Shown: positions 1-5,998 of the stretch, one piece after another
How positions within the stretch are numbered: the first letter of the stretch is position 1
How the letters are laid out: each line of letters begins with the position of its first letter
Assembly: GCA_015493405.1 (NCBI GenBank)
Contig: WGDF01000385.1
Location: 1 to 6,050, forward strand
DNA length: 6,050 nucleotides
Direction: 5' to 3'
Origin: Flavobacteriaceae bacterium
Lineage (GTDB): Bacteria; Bacteroidota; Bacteroidia; Flavobacteriales; Flavobacteriaceae
Program-made: the position numbers and the translations under genes
Notes under the pieces: model-generated
Told to the model about the DNA's origin: nothing
What the model saw: only the letters and a program-made list of their open reading frames with translations
The model's database searches: none

Positions 1-707
1 AAAATACCCCGGCGCAAACCGAAAAAAAAGTAGAAAAGACCAAAAAATCTGATGCTGTTGCTCAAGACACCAAATCTTTTCATCAAGAATTAAAAAGACG
101 TTTTGTGGAAGGAGGGCCTGCTTTTATGGGAATTGTATTATTAACTTTAATTTTAGGTTTAGCGGTGGCTATTGAAAGAATTATTTATTTATCTTTTGCC
201 GATACCAATACCGATAAATTATTAGATGAAGTTGAAACTGCCTTAGATGAAGGTGGTGTTGAAGAAGCTCAAGAATTATTGAGAAATAAAAAAGGCCCCA
301 TCCCCGCTATTTTTTATGAAGGTTTGGAAAGAATGGATGAAGGTGTTGATGCTGCAGAAAAAGCAGTCGTATCCTATGGTAACGTTCAAGTAGGCCAATT
401 AGAAAAAAATGTCTCTTGGTTGGCTTTATTTATTGCTGTTGCACCGATGTTCGGATTTATGGGAACGGTTATCGGTATGATTGAAGCATTTGATAAAATT
501 GAAGCAGCCGGTGATATGCAACCTTCATTAGTTGCAGGTGGTATTAAAGTGGCATTATTAACAACCGTATTCGGTTTGATTGTCGCTATTATACTTCAAG
601 TGTTCTATAACTTCATCATTGCTAAAATTGACAGTATCGTTAACAAAATGGAAGATGCTTCAATCTCTTTAGTCGATTTATTGGTAAAATATAGTCACAA
701 TAAATAA
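1..707 (+). CDS. exbB: ExbB/TolQ/MotA-family proton channel, 5'-partial
   Basis: Inner-membrane proton-channel subunit of the ExbB-ExbD complex, which uses the proton gradient to power TonB-dependent outer-membrane transport. The frame is already open at base 3, so the true start and the expected signal peptide lie upstream. The GTG at 105 is an internal valine codon, because the 34 codons before it fit the Lys/Ala/Pro-rich linker usual in Bacteroidetes ExbB. Counting from codon 105, helices lie at about residues 7-29, 105-126 and 149-173, with a long cytoplasmic loop between the first two. The signature GFMGTVIGMI (Thr121) and ALLTTVFGLIVAI (Thr154) match the channel-lining threonine regions of TM2 and TM3 in the E. 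coli protein. The C-terminus is complete and the next gene starts 11 bases later. Family assignment is very secure; the transported substrates cannot be told from sequence. Confidence 0.95.
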   Translation, partial: NTPAQTEKKVEKTKKSDAVAQDTKSFHQELKRRFVEGGPAFMGIVLLTLILGLAVAIERIIYLSFADTNTDKLLDEVETALDEGGVEEAQELLRNKKGPIPAIFYEGLERMDEGVDAAEKAVVSYGNVQVGQLEKNVSWLALFIAVAPMFGFMGTVIGMIEAFDKIEAAGDMQPSLVAGGIKVALLTTVFGLIVAIILQVFYNFIIAKIDSIVNKMEDASISLVDLLVKYSHNK

Positions 708-718
708 GCCTTTACAAA

Positions 719-1210
719 ATGGAAAATAAAACTATAAGTTTAACAAATAAAATCATTGTAGGCCTAATTGCCCTTGTAGGATTAGTGCTCTATATAATGA
801 TTATGAAAGATCCCGATAATGCAGATAGTGCCATCAATGCAATGCTCAATTTCACCTATTTTGTTTTGGGATTTGCAGTATTGGTATCCTTATGGGTGTG
901 GTTTAAAGAAATGCTCACACATCCGGGAAAATTGAAAGAAACAGCAATCGTAACAATTATATTTTTAATCATTGTAGCCATTGCCAAATATGGTTTGGCA
1001 TCTAACCAACCGGCGCATTATTATCCCAATATTAATGTGGATGCAGCCACCTCAAATTGGGTTGATACCGGCTTATATACCTTTTATATCTTGGGAACCA
1101 TAGCCGTCTTGGTTATGTTCTTATCACCTGTTCTGTCAATGGTAGCCAGCGGCTCAAAAAGCAGTTCTGAGGCTTATGAAGAAGAAGAAGAAGAGATTGA
1201 AGAGGTTTAA
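719..1210 (+). CDS. Four-helix membrane protein of the exb operon, function unknown
   Basis: Protein of 163 residues with four clear hydrophobic helices at about residues 11-29, 41-61, 75-91 and 121-143. A polar loop of about 30 residues, containing HYYPNINVDAA, separates helices 3 and 4. It ends in a strongly acidic tail with six consecutive Glu (154-159) and then IEEV. I recognise no named domain or catalytic motif. From memory, a small membrane protein of this kind commonly sits between exbB and the exbD pair in Bacteroidetes, which suggests an accessory of the stator; that role is inference from position. The ATG at 719 follows the exbB stop by 11 bases and is placed just before the first helix. 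No Shine-Dalgarno is visible, as is usual for the phylum. It is almost certainly co-transcribed with its neighbours. Confidence 0.85.
   Translation: MENKTISLTNKIIVGLIALVGLVLYIMIMKDPDNADSAINAMLNFTYFVLGFAVLVSLWVWFKEMLTHPGKLKETAIVTIIFLIIVAIAKYGLASNQPAHYYPNINVDAATSNWVDTGLYTFYILGTIAVLVMFLSPVLSMVASGSKSSSEAYEEEEEEIEEV
1178..1195 (+). repeat. In-frame GAA triplet run encoding poly-Glu
   Basis: Five GAA codons followed by GAG encode six consecutive glutamates (residues 154-159) in the acidic tail of the four-helix membrane protein. Slippage here would change tail length but not the reading frame, so it is not a phase-variation switch. Confidence 0.7.
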
Positions 1211-1231
1211 CCAATTTTTAAAATATGAATA

Positions 1232-1759
1232 ATGGCTAAAAGAAAATTACAAGAAATCAATGCCGGTTCAATGGCTGATATAGCATTTTTGCTATTGATA
1301 TTCTTCTTGGTTACTACCACTATGGAAAGTAATTACGGAATCAGAAGAAAATTGCCGCCACCGGATACCGAAACCAAAGAAAAACCGCCGATTATCAAAA
1401 AGAAAAACGTTTTGGAAATTGTCATTAATGGTAATGACCAAATGTTGATAGAAGAAGAACCTGCAAAGGTCAAAGATGTCAAAAAGATTGCCATTGACTT
1501 TATTACCAACAATGGTAAAGATCCTAAGTCTTCAGATAATCCTCAAAAAGCGGTAATCAGTATCAAACATGCCAGAGAAACAACTTATAAAATGTATATC
1601 TCTGTCTACAATGAACTGATTGCAGCTTACAATGATATCAGAAATCGCTATGCCAGACAAAAATACGGCAAGCCTTTTGACAAGCTTACGGAAGAGGAAC
1701 AAAAGGTCGTTAAAGACGCTTATCCTCAAAAAATCGCAGAATCAACACCTAAAAGATAA
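1232..1759 (+). CDS. exbD: ExbD/TolR-family stator subunit, first copy
   Basis: Single-pass inner-membrane protein that partners ExbB and carries the proton-binding aspartate. The 175-residue product has a short basic cytoplasmic N-terminus (MAKRKLQEINAGS), one helix at about residues 14-30 with SMADIAFLLLIFFLV, and a periplasmic domain rich in Lys, Glu and Pro. Asp16 is in the place of the essential membrane aspartate of E. coli ExbD (Asp25). The helix is followed by GIRRKLPPP, the usual start of the periplasmic part in Bacteroidetes homologues. The periplasmic domain runs to about residue 175, somewhat longer than the roughly 140 residues of E. coli ExbD. The ATG at 1232 is chosen because it gives the normal short N-terminus. 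The gap to the previous stop is 21 bases. The next gene encodes a second, clearly different ExbD. Confidence 0.93.
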   Translation: MAKRKLQEINAGSMADIAFLLLIFFLVTTTMESNYGIRRKLPPPDTETKEKPPIIKKKNVLEIVINGNDQMLIEEEPAKVKDVKKIAIDFITNNGKDPKSSDNPQKAVISIKHARETTYKMYISVYNELIAAYNDIRNRYARQKYGKPFDKLTEEEQKVVKDAYPQKIAESTPKR

Positions 1760-1762
1760 ATT

Positions 1763-2251
1763 ATGGCTAAATTTTCAAAGAAAAAAGATAGCGGAACGCC
1801 GGCCATATCAACGGCTTCCTTACCTGATATTGTATTTATGTTGTTATTCTTCTTTATGGTGGCTACCGTGATGAGAGAAAATGGTGAAAAGAAAGTAATG
1901 GTAAAAATGCCTGCTGCCGATCAAGTTAAAAAGATAGAGAAAAAAGGCTTGGTCTCTTTTATCTATGTCGGAACACCTATCCCAAAATACCAACCGAAAT
2001 ATGGCAAAGAACCCCGTATACAATTAAACGATGCTTTTGCTAATGTGAATGAAGTCGGCCCTTTTGTCTTAAAAGAAAAAGCTGCCAAACGTGAAGAAGA
2101 AAAACCGTTGATGATAACGTCTATCAAAGCGGATGAAAATGTCGGCATGGGAATTATTACGGACATCAAAGAAGAATTGAGAAAGGTAAATGCTTTAAAA
2201 GTTAACTATTCCACTAAAAAAGGCAATGTGGAATCCAATTTTAAAAAGTAA
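1763..2251 (+). CDS. exbD: ExbD/TolR-family stator subunit, second copy
   Basis: Second ExbD-type protein, 162 residues. A basic N-terminus (MAKFSKKKDSG) precedes STASLPDIVFMLLFFFMVAT, the single membrane helix at about residues 20-36, with Asp22 as the predicted proton-carrying residue. The periplasmic part contains EPRIQLNDAF and a C-terminal region with MGIITDIKEELRKVNALKVNYS, which fits the ExbD periplasmic fold. It is not a recent duplicate of the first copy: similarity is limited to the helix and general architecture. The start is only 3 bases after the previous stop, so translational coupling is likely. It is the last gene of the operon, as a terminator follows 22 bases after the stop. 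No tonB gene follows within the window. Confidence 0.93.
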   Translation: MAKFSKKKDSGTPAISTASLPDIVFMLLFFFMVATVMRENGEKKVMVKMPAADQVKKIEKKGLVSFIYVGTPIPKYQPKYGKEPRIQLNDAFANVNEVGPFVLKEKAAKREEEKPLMITSIKADENVGMGIITDIKEELRKVNALKVNYSTKKGNVESNFKK

Positions 2252-2272
2252 TTTTTTTTAAAATAAATCTCG

Positions 2273-2310
2273 AAAAATAGGTTGTCGAATTTGACAGCCT
2301 ATTTTTTTTT
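2273..2310 (+). terminator. Rho-independent terminator of the exb operon
   Basis: A 14-bp stem (left arm 2273-2286, right arm 2293-2306) with one T-G wobble at 2282/2297 and a 6-base loop (2287-2292). The base of the stem is A/T pairs and runs into nine T (2302-2310) on the + strand. It lies 22 bases past the second exbD stop and separates that operon from the aldehyde dehydrogenase gene. Confidence 0.88.
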
Positions 2311-2335
2311 ACGCTTTTCTTCTATTGCTTAGGCC

Positions 2336-2362
2336 TTGATTTAAAGGATTTTATTATTTTTA
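2336..2362 (+). promoter_or_regulatory. Possible Bacteroidetes-type promoter for the aldehyde dehydrogenase gene
   Basis: TTG at 2336-2338 and TATTTTTA at 2355-2362 resemble the -33 TTG and -7 TAnnTTTG elements, with the final G of the -7 box missing. The 16-base gap is slightly shorter than usual for this class. A promoter is expected here because a strong terminator lies just upstream, but the region is A/T-rich and this exact placement is weakly supported. Confidence 0.25.
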
Positions 2363-2381
2363 AACTTAAAAATCAAAGCTT

Positions 2382-3821
2382 ATGTATTCCTTAAAAAAAG
2401 ATACCTATAAAAACTATATCAATGGCCAATTCCTTGACAGCTCACAAAAGCTTTCTGTTTATCAAAAATACACCGGAGAACTTCTAGCAGAAGTCCCGGT
2501 GGCTACTGCACTACATGTCGAAGAGGCACTCCAATCAGCTGCAAAAAGTTTTACAATTTTAAAACAATTCTCAGCCGAAAAAAGAGCCGAAATCTTATCA
2601 AAACTTTATGATCTCTTACAAAATAAAGCCGATTATTTTGTACAATTGATAGCTGCTGAAGCCGGAAAACCCATTAGTTATGCTCAAAGTGAAGTGGTAA
2701 GGGCTCTAGATAACATAAAAACCGGCATATGGGCCAGCTTAACCTTCAAAGGCCGGCAGATTGCAATGGATTATTTGAATGGCAAAGGAAAAACTGCCTA
2801 TACCATCCGGCAGGCAACCGGTCCCGTTTTAGGCATAACCCCCTTTAATTTCCCATTAAACTTGGCCTTGCATAAATTAATTCCTGCCATAGCTGTGGGC
2901 GCCTCTGTAATCCTAAAACCGGCACCGCAAGCGCCTTTGACTTTGCTGGCATTGGCAAAATTAATAGACCAAATAGACCTCCCAAAAGGCGCCGTTCAAA
3001 TACTCTATACAACCAACGAACTCTCACAGAAAATGGTAGAAGACGAACGGTTAAAAATTTTATCGTTTACCGGCAGTGATAAAGTCGGCTGGCTACTGAA
3101 AAGTCTGGCCGGGAAAAAGAAAGTGTTATTGGAGATGGGCGGAAATGCTGCTAGCATAGTAGACGAAACGGCAGACTTAAAAAGAGCAGCAAAAAAATTG
3201 GCCTATGGTAGTTTTTTAAATGCCGGACAAATTTGTATTTCGACCCAACGTATTTATATCTTGGAAACGGTTTTTGATGAATTTATGGAATTATTTATTT
3301 CAGAAACAGAGCATCTAAAATCCGGCGATATGTTTGATCCGGATGTTGTAAACAGTAGTATGATTTCACATGAAGATTTAGTAAGAATTGACCAATGGAT
3401 ACAAGAAGCTGTAAATCAAGGCGCTAAAATATTGCAAGGCGGTCATATACTGAATGAAGCGGCTAATGTTTATGCACCAACCATTTTAACTGACACAAAA
3501 CCAGATATGAAAATTTGGTCTGAAGAAGCTTTTGCGCCGGTAGTTTTGGTGGAAAAGGTTTCTAATTTTAAACAGGCTGTATTAGCTGCCAACAATAGCC
3601 GTTACGGCTTACAAGCCGGCGTTTTTACCCAAAATTTAAAACACATATTATATGCGCAAAACCATTTGGAAGTTGGTGGTTTAATCGTTAATGAATCTCC
3701 GGGATTTAGGATTGACAGTATGCCCTATGGCGGCATTAAAGATTCCGGCTTAGGACGTGAAGGTGCCTTATATGCGATGACAGATTTTACAGAACCTAAA
3801 CTTATTGTGCTAGATGCTTAA
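2382..3821 (+). CDS. NAD(P)-dependent aldehyde dehydrogenase, substrate unknown
   Basis: Soluble, presumably cytoplasmic enzyme of the aldehyde dehydrogenase superfamily, oxidising an aldehyde to the acid with NAD or NADP. At 479 residues it has the normal full length. All key residues are visible: Asn156 in ITPFNFPLN, cofactor-binding Lys179 in ILKPAP, the FTGS turn at 229-232, the general base Glu251 in LEMGGN, the nucleophile Cys285 in GQICIS, and Glu382 in EEAFAPV. The C-terminal PYGGIKDSGLGREG followed by MTDFTEPKLIVL resembles the succinate-semialdehyde, lactaldehyde and non-phosphorylating glyceraldehyde-3-phosphate dehydrogenase branches. I cannot choose among these. The ATG at 2382 gives a conventional N-terminus (KNYINGQF near residues 10-17) and follows an A-rich leader. 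The gene stands alone between two terminators, so there is no operon clue to the pathway. Its stop codon abuts the palindrome that follows. Confidence 0.95.
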   Translation: MYSLKKDTYKNYINGQFLDSSQKLSVYQKYTGELLAEVPVATALHVEEALQSAAKSFTILKQFSAEKRAEILSKLYDLLQNKADYFVQLIAAEAGKPISYAQSEVVRALDNIKTGIWASLTFKGRQIAMDYLNGKGKTAYTIRQATGPVLGITPFNFPLNLALHKLIPAIAVGASVILKPAPQAPLTLLALAKLIDQIDLPKGAVQILYTTNELSQKMVEDERLKILSFTGSDKVGWLLKSLAGKKKVLLEMGGNAASIVDETADLKRAAKKLAYGSFLNAGQICISTQRIYILETVFDEFMELFISETEHLKSGDMFDPDVVNSSMISHEDLVRIDQWIQEAVNQGAKILQGGHILNEAANVYAPTILTDTKPDMKIWSEEAFAPVVLVEKVSNFKQAVLAANNSRYGLQAGVFTQNLKHILYAQNHLEVGGLIVNESPGFRIDSMPYGGIKDSGLGREGALYAMTDFTEPKLIVLDA

Positions 3822-3981
3822 TACCAAAAGGAATTGTTTTTTAGTCCAAAATAAATTGGAATATTTTTTTCTGTACCAAAGCAAAAAACACAGTTATAGC
3901 CGTAGCTATAACGAGTATTTTTAACGAAAATACAGGAAAAAAGAAATGATTTATTGGACTAATAAATATTTGTTTTTGGTA
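3822..3981. repeat. 160-bp imperfect palindrome, possible MITE-like or extragenic palindromic element
   Basis: Inverted-repeat blocks lie at mirrored positions around a centre near 3902. The outer ends TACCAAAA (3822-3829) and TTTTGGTA (3974-3981) match exactly, and TTAGTCCAA (3841-3849) mirrors TTGGACTAA (3954-3962) with an identical 11-base gap on both sides. CTGTA (3871-3875) mirrors TACAG (3931-3935), next to T-rich and A-rich runs. At the centre is a perfect 8-bp hairpin, GTTATAGC (3893-3900), loop CGTA, GCTATAAC (3905-3912). TAA flanks both ends (3819-3821 and 3982-3984) and could be a 3-bp target duplication. No convincing protein is encoded inside. A decayed insertion sequence, a miniature inverted-repeat element, or a structured 3' UTR are all possible. 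The symmetry is seen directly; mobility is inference. Confidence 0.6.
3893..3912. other. Perfect hairpin at the centre of the palindrome
   Basis: Two exactly complementary 8-base arms (3893-3900 and 3905-3912) around a 4-base loop. On the + strand a short T5 run (3918-3922) starts five bases after the stem, and on the - strand a T6 run also lies nearby. It might therefore weakly assist termination of the aldehyde dehydrogenase transcript, but it lacks the GC-rich stem and adjacent T tract of a good terminator. Confidence 0.55.
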
Positions 3982-4019
3982 TAAATTCTTGCCACCATAC
4001 AAATTTATATCTATAACAG

Positions 4020-4048
4020 AAAAAGCCACCCGAATGGGCGGCTTTTTT
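4020..4048 (-). terminator. Bidirectional Rho-independent terminator between convergent genes
   Basis: Arms 4020-4031 and 4036-4047 form a 12-bp stem with loop GAAT (4032-4035). T runs follow in both directions: 4043-4048 on the + strand and the complement of 4020-4024 on the - strand. Position 4028/4039 is an A·C mismatch in + strand RNA but a G·U pair in - strand RNA, so the hairpin is fully paired only when read from the secreted-protein gene. That gene's stop is 21 bases away. It can also catch read-through from the aldehyde dehydrogenase gene. Confidence 0.85.
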
Positions 4049-4068
4049 ATTTATTTGTTTTATAGAAA

Positions 4069-5961
4069 TTATTTTTTAATCACTTTAAAGGCCGTTAATT
4101 CACCATTAATTTGTGCTTTTACAAAATAAATACCATTTTGCAATGAGCTCATATTAACTTGAGTTTCTGTTGCATTGGGTAACAGGTGTAAAACTTCTTG
4201 TCCCATTACATTACTAATGCTAATCATCTCAATATTATCTTTAGCTGATAAATTTAAAGTATGATTAACAGGATTGGGATAGAATTTGAAACCTTCGATT
4301 TTATTGTCGGCTACGGAAACTAAGGTATAGTAACCACATAAATCAAATGATCCTAATTGATCATTATTATAATCCCAAACTCTCAAGAAATAAGTGTCTC
4401 CTGCCGTAAGACCTGAAATACTCCAAGGCCAGCCTGAACCGAATTCAGTACAGCTTATCTCATCTAAATTATTACAATCGCCTGAATACAAAGCGCCTGC
4501 AACGCTGGTTAACCCAACTATATTACTCACATTCAGGGTAATCTCATCAACATCAGTAGGGATTACAACTGTATACCATAAGTCTCCATTGCCACTACTA
4601 GGGCTATATGAACCGCAACTTGGTGCTGGAACACCTGAGTCTGTAGAACCAGTATTATTGACAAAAACAGAATTGGTACAGGTATCCGGATCCAAAGGTA
4701 AGCTAATAGCACCTGAACAAGTATCATTAGCAGGTGGAGGAGATAATTTTTCTATTACAATATTAAATGTACCGGCATTTCCACTATCTAACCATAATTG
4801 CAGATAATAAGTTGTTCCGGCAGTTAAGCCTGAAAATGTATGAGAGGCATTTGATGAATAGTCAAAACAAACAATTTCATTGCCACCACAGCCATCCCAA
4901 AGAGCAGATTCAACTTTGGAAGCCTTATCACCAGTATAATTAGCTTTAAATCCAGTTTCACCTACTGGGACAGTAACTTTAAACCACATATCCAAATTGG
5001 TTCCAAAATCATCACAAGTTGAGTGTACTCCGCTATCGGTATAATTTGCAGCATCAATAGCCGTTTCATTTCCGACTCCCATACCGACATCATACACCGT
5101 TAAATCAGTAGCATTATAGCAATCGTCATTATTAGTTGGACAAGTGTAACTAATTGCATCAGTAGAGGTAAATGAGGTATCGTCGTCATTTGTAACTGAG
5201 AAGCTAACATTGGTGCCATCTGTATAGGGTCCGAAAGTAACAATACCTGGAGTTGATAATTGTTGCAAAGCGCTACCCTGATCATCAGTTACAGTAACAG
5301 AATTTGCACCACCAAAATCGGTTACATTGACATTAACTGAAAATTGGCTGTTACCACAATCTACATCGGTAAGCTCTAAACTAAATTCAGGTATCAAATA
5401 AGCCGGTGCAACATCAATTTTGAAATCATCGATATAAAATTCATGTTGGTATTTACCTGTATATTTAAAGGCAATATAAATATTGGTACCGGCGGTTTCG
5501 GTAAAAGAATGTATGAATTTAGTCCAAGTATCTTCCGAATAAGGTTGATCAGTACCATTAAATTCTGCTATTTGAATCCAGTCCCCTGGATTTTGGATTG
5601 GATCACTACCAGTAGTAGAATACCAGACGCCTGAATAATTATAATAGGAAGGTGTATAATTTTGACGATAAAAAAAATCCAACATATCATTACCGGTGGC
5701 AACATAAACAGGAGCAACAATCCAAGAAGTACTTTCATTTGTAATATTATCGTCATTGTGGTATAAACTGTTAGGTGCGGAATTGGACTCCGAATCGGTT
5801 ACAATGAAACCAGGATCGTCCGTTTCAGTTTGGTATTTGGTCCAGCCTGTGGGATCGTTACCAGCAGCATAGCTGTCAAAATTGTCTTCTACTGCTTGCG
5901 CATTTGTTTGCCAACTTATTGCAGTCAATAAGATCGCGATGAGTAAAATAATTTTTTTCAT
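4069..5961 (-). CDS. Secreted multidomain protein with T9SS type A sorting domain
   Basis: A 630-residue protein predicted to cross the inner membrane by Sec and the outer membrane by the type IX system, ending on the surface or in the medium. A signal peptide (MKKIILLIAILLTAISWQ, cleavage near residue 21-22) fixes the start. Residues about 25-185 resemble choice-of-anchor J / cleaved-adhesin beta-sandwich domains (DNFDSY near the start, YIDDFKID at the end). Residues about 190-275 look like an Ig-like domain, with Cys202 and Cys274 able to pair. Two tandem related beta domains follow (about 278-405 and 411-547). Residues about 558-630 form the sorting domain, with FYPNPV, an internal MGQEV, LQNGIYFVK and final FKVIKK. 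No protease, glycosidase or other catalytic motif is seen, so a binding or adhesin-like role is the best guess. It is transcribed alone, from the promoter about 30 bases upstream to the terminator 21 bases downstream. Confidence 0.92.
   Translation of the reverse strand: MKKIILLIAILLTAISWQTNAQAVEDNFDSYAAGNDPTGWTKYQTETDDPGFIVTDSESNSAPNSLYHNDDNITNESTSWIVAPVYVATGNDMLDFFYRQNYTPSYYNYSGVWYSTTGSDPIQNPGDWIQIAEFNGTDQPYSEDTWTKFIHSFTETAGTNIYIAFKYTGKYQHEFYIDDFKIDVAPAYLIPEFSLELTDVDCGNSQFSVNVNVTDFGGANSVTVTDDQGSALQQLSTPGIVTFGPYTDGTNVSFSVTNDDDTSFTSTDAISYTCPTNNDDCYNATDLTVYDVGMGVGNETAIDAANYTDSGVHSTCDDFGTNLDMWFKVTVPVGETGFKANYTGDKASKVESALWDGCGGNEIVCFDYSSNASHTFSGLTAGTTYYLQLWLDSGNAGTFNIVIEKLSPPPANDTCSGAISLPLDPDTCTNSVFVNNTGSTDSGVPAPSCGSYSPSSGNGDLWYTVVIPTDVDEITLNVSNIVGLTSVAGALYSGDCNNLDEISCTEFGSGWPWSISGLTAGDTYFLRVWDYNNDQLGSFDLCGYYTLVSVADNKIEGFKFYPNPVNHTLNLSAKDNIEMISISNVMGQEVLHLLPNATETQVNMSSLQNGIYFVKAQINGELTAFKVIKK
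4321..5130 (-). repeat. Two tandem diverged beta domains within the secreted protein
   Basis: Residues about 278-405 and 411-547 align as a duplicated domain. Shared landmarks in order are NDxC (NDDC / NDTC), TDSGV with a Cys a few residues later, D-L/M-W followed by a Val-rich strand (DMWFKVTVP / DLWYTVVIP), an AL-x-G/D-x-C region, EIVC / EISC, SGLTAG followed by T-Y-x-L, and a closing G-T/S-F strand. Four cysteines correspond (281/415, 316/449, 358/496, 365/504), and the second copy has two more (428, 542). The pattern resembles PPC-like or CUB-like domains often found in Flavobacteriia secreted proteins. The copies are old and diverged; family naming is tentative. Confidence 0.65.
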
Positions 5962-5990
5962 AGTTTTTGTTTTAAATGGTTTGTAATAAT

Positions 5991-5998
5991 CAAAGTTA
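5991..5998 (-). promoter_or_regulatory. -7 box of the secreted-protein promoter
   Basis: Read on the - strand this is TAACTTTG, a perfect fit to the Bacteroidetes -7 consensus TAnnTTTG. It lies 29 bases before the ATG at 5961, implying an A-rich untranslated leader of roughly 20 bases. The expected upstream TTG element about 20 bases away is poor (TTAGG near there), so strength is uncertain. No operator or riboswitch is visible in 5999-6050, which is plain A/T-rich DNA. Confidence 0.6.

Noticed and set aside
105..107. GTG as the start codon of exbB
   Set aside because: The frame is open for 34 codons upstream to the window edge, and those residues fit the linker of Bacteroidetes ExbB. Starting at 105 would leave almost nothing before the first helix, so the gene is simply cut by the window edge.
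1225..1239. Four-codon mini-ORF (ATG-AAT-AAT-GGC-TAA) overlapping the start of the first exbD
   Set aside because: It could be imagined as a translational-coupling leader, but an ATG this close to a gene start in A/T-rich DNA is expected by chance and nothing else supports it.
1620..1871. An 83-codon + strand frame spanning the junction of the two exbD genes
   Set aside because: It overlaps the ends of two conserved genes in another frame, and its translation has no family features.
3841..4029. A 62-codon open frame on the - strand with a hydrophobic segment
   Set aside because: It starts with GTG inside the terminator hairpin, runs through the palindrome, and has no promoter or recognisable family. 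The hydrophobic stretch is a by-product of the T-rich palindrome arms.
4394..4807. A 137-codon open frame on the + strand antisense to the secreted-protein gene
   Set aside because: It lies wholly inside a well-supported gene with signal peptide, domains and sorting tail. Its translation is Pro/Ser/Leu-rich with no domain, typical of an antisense shadow.
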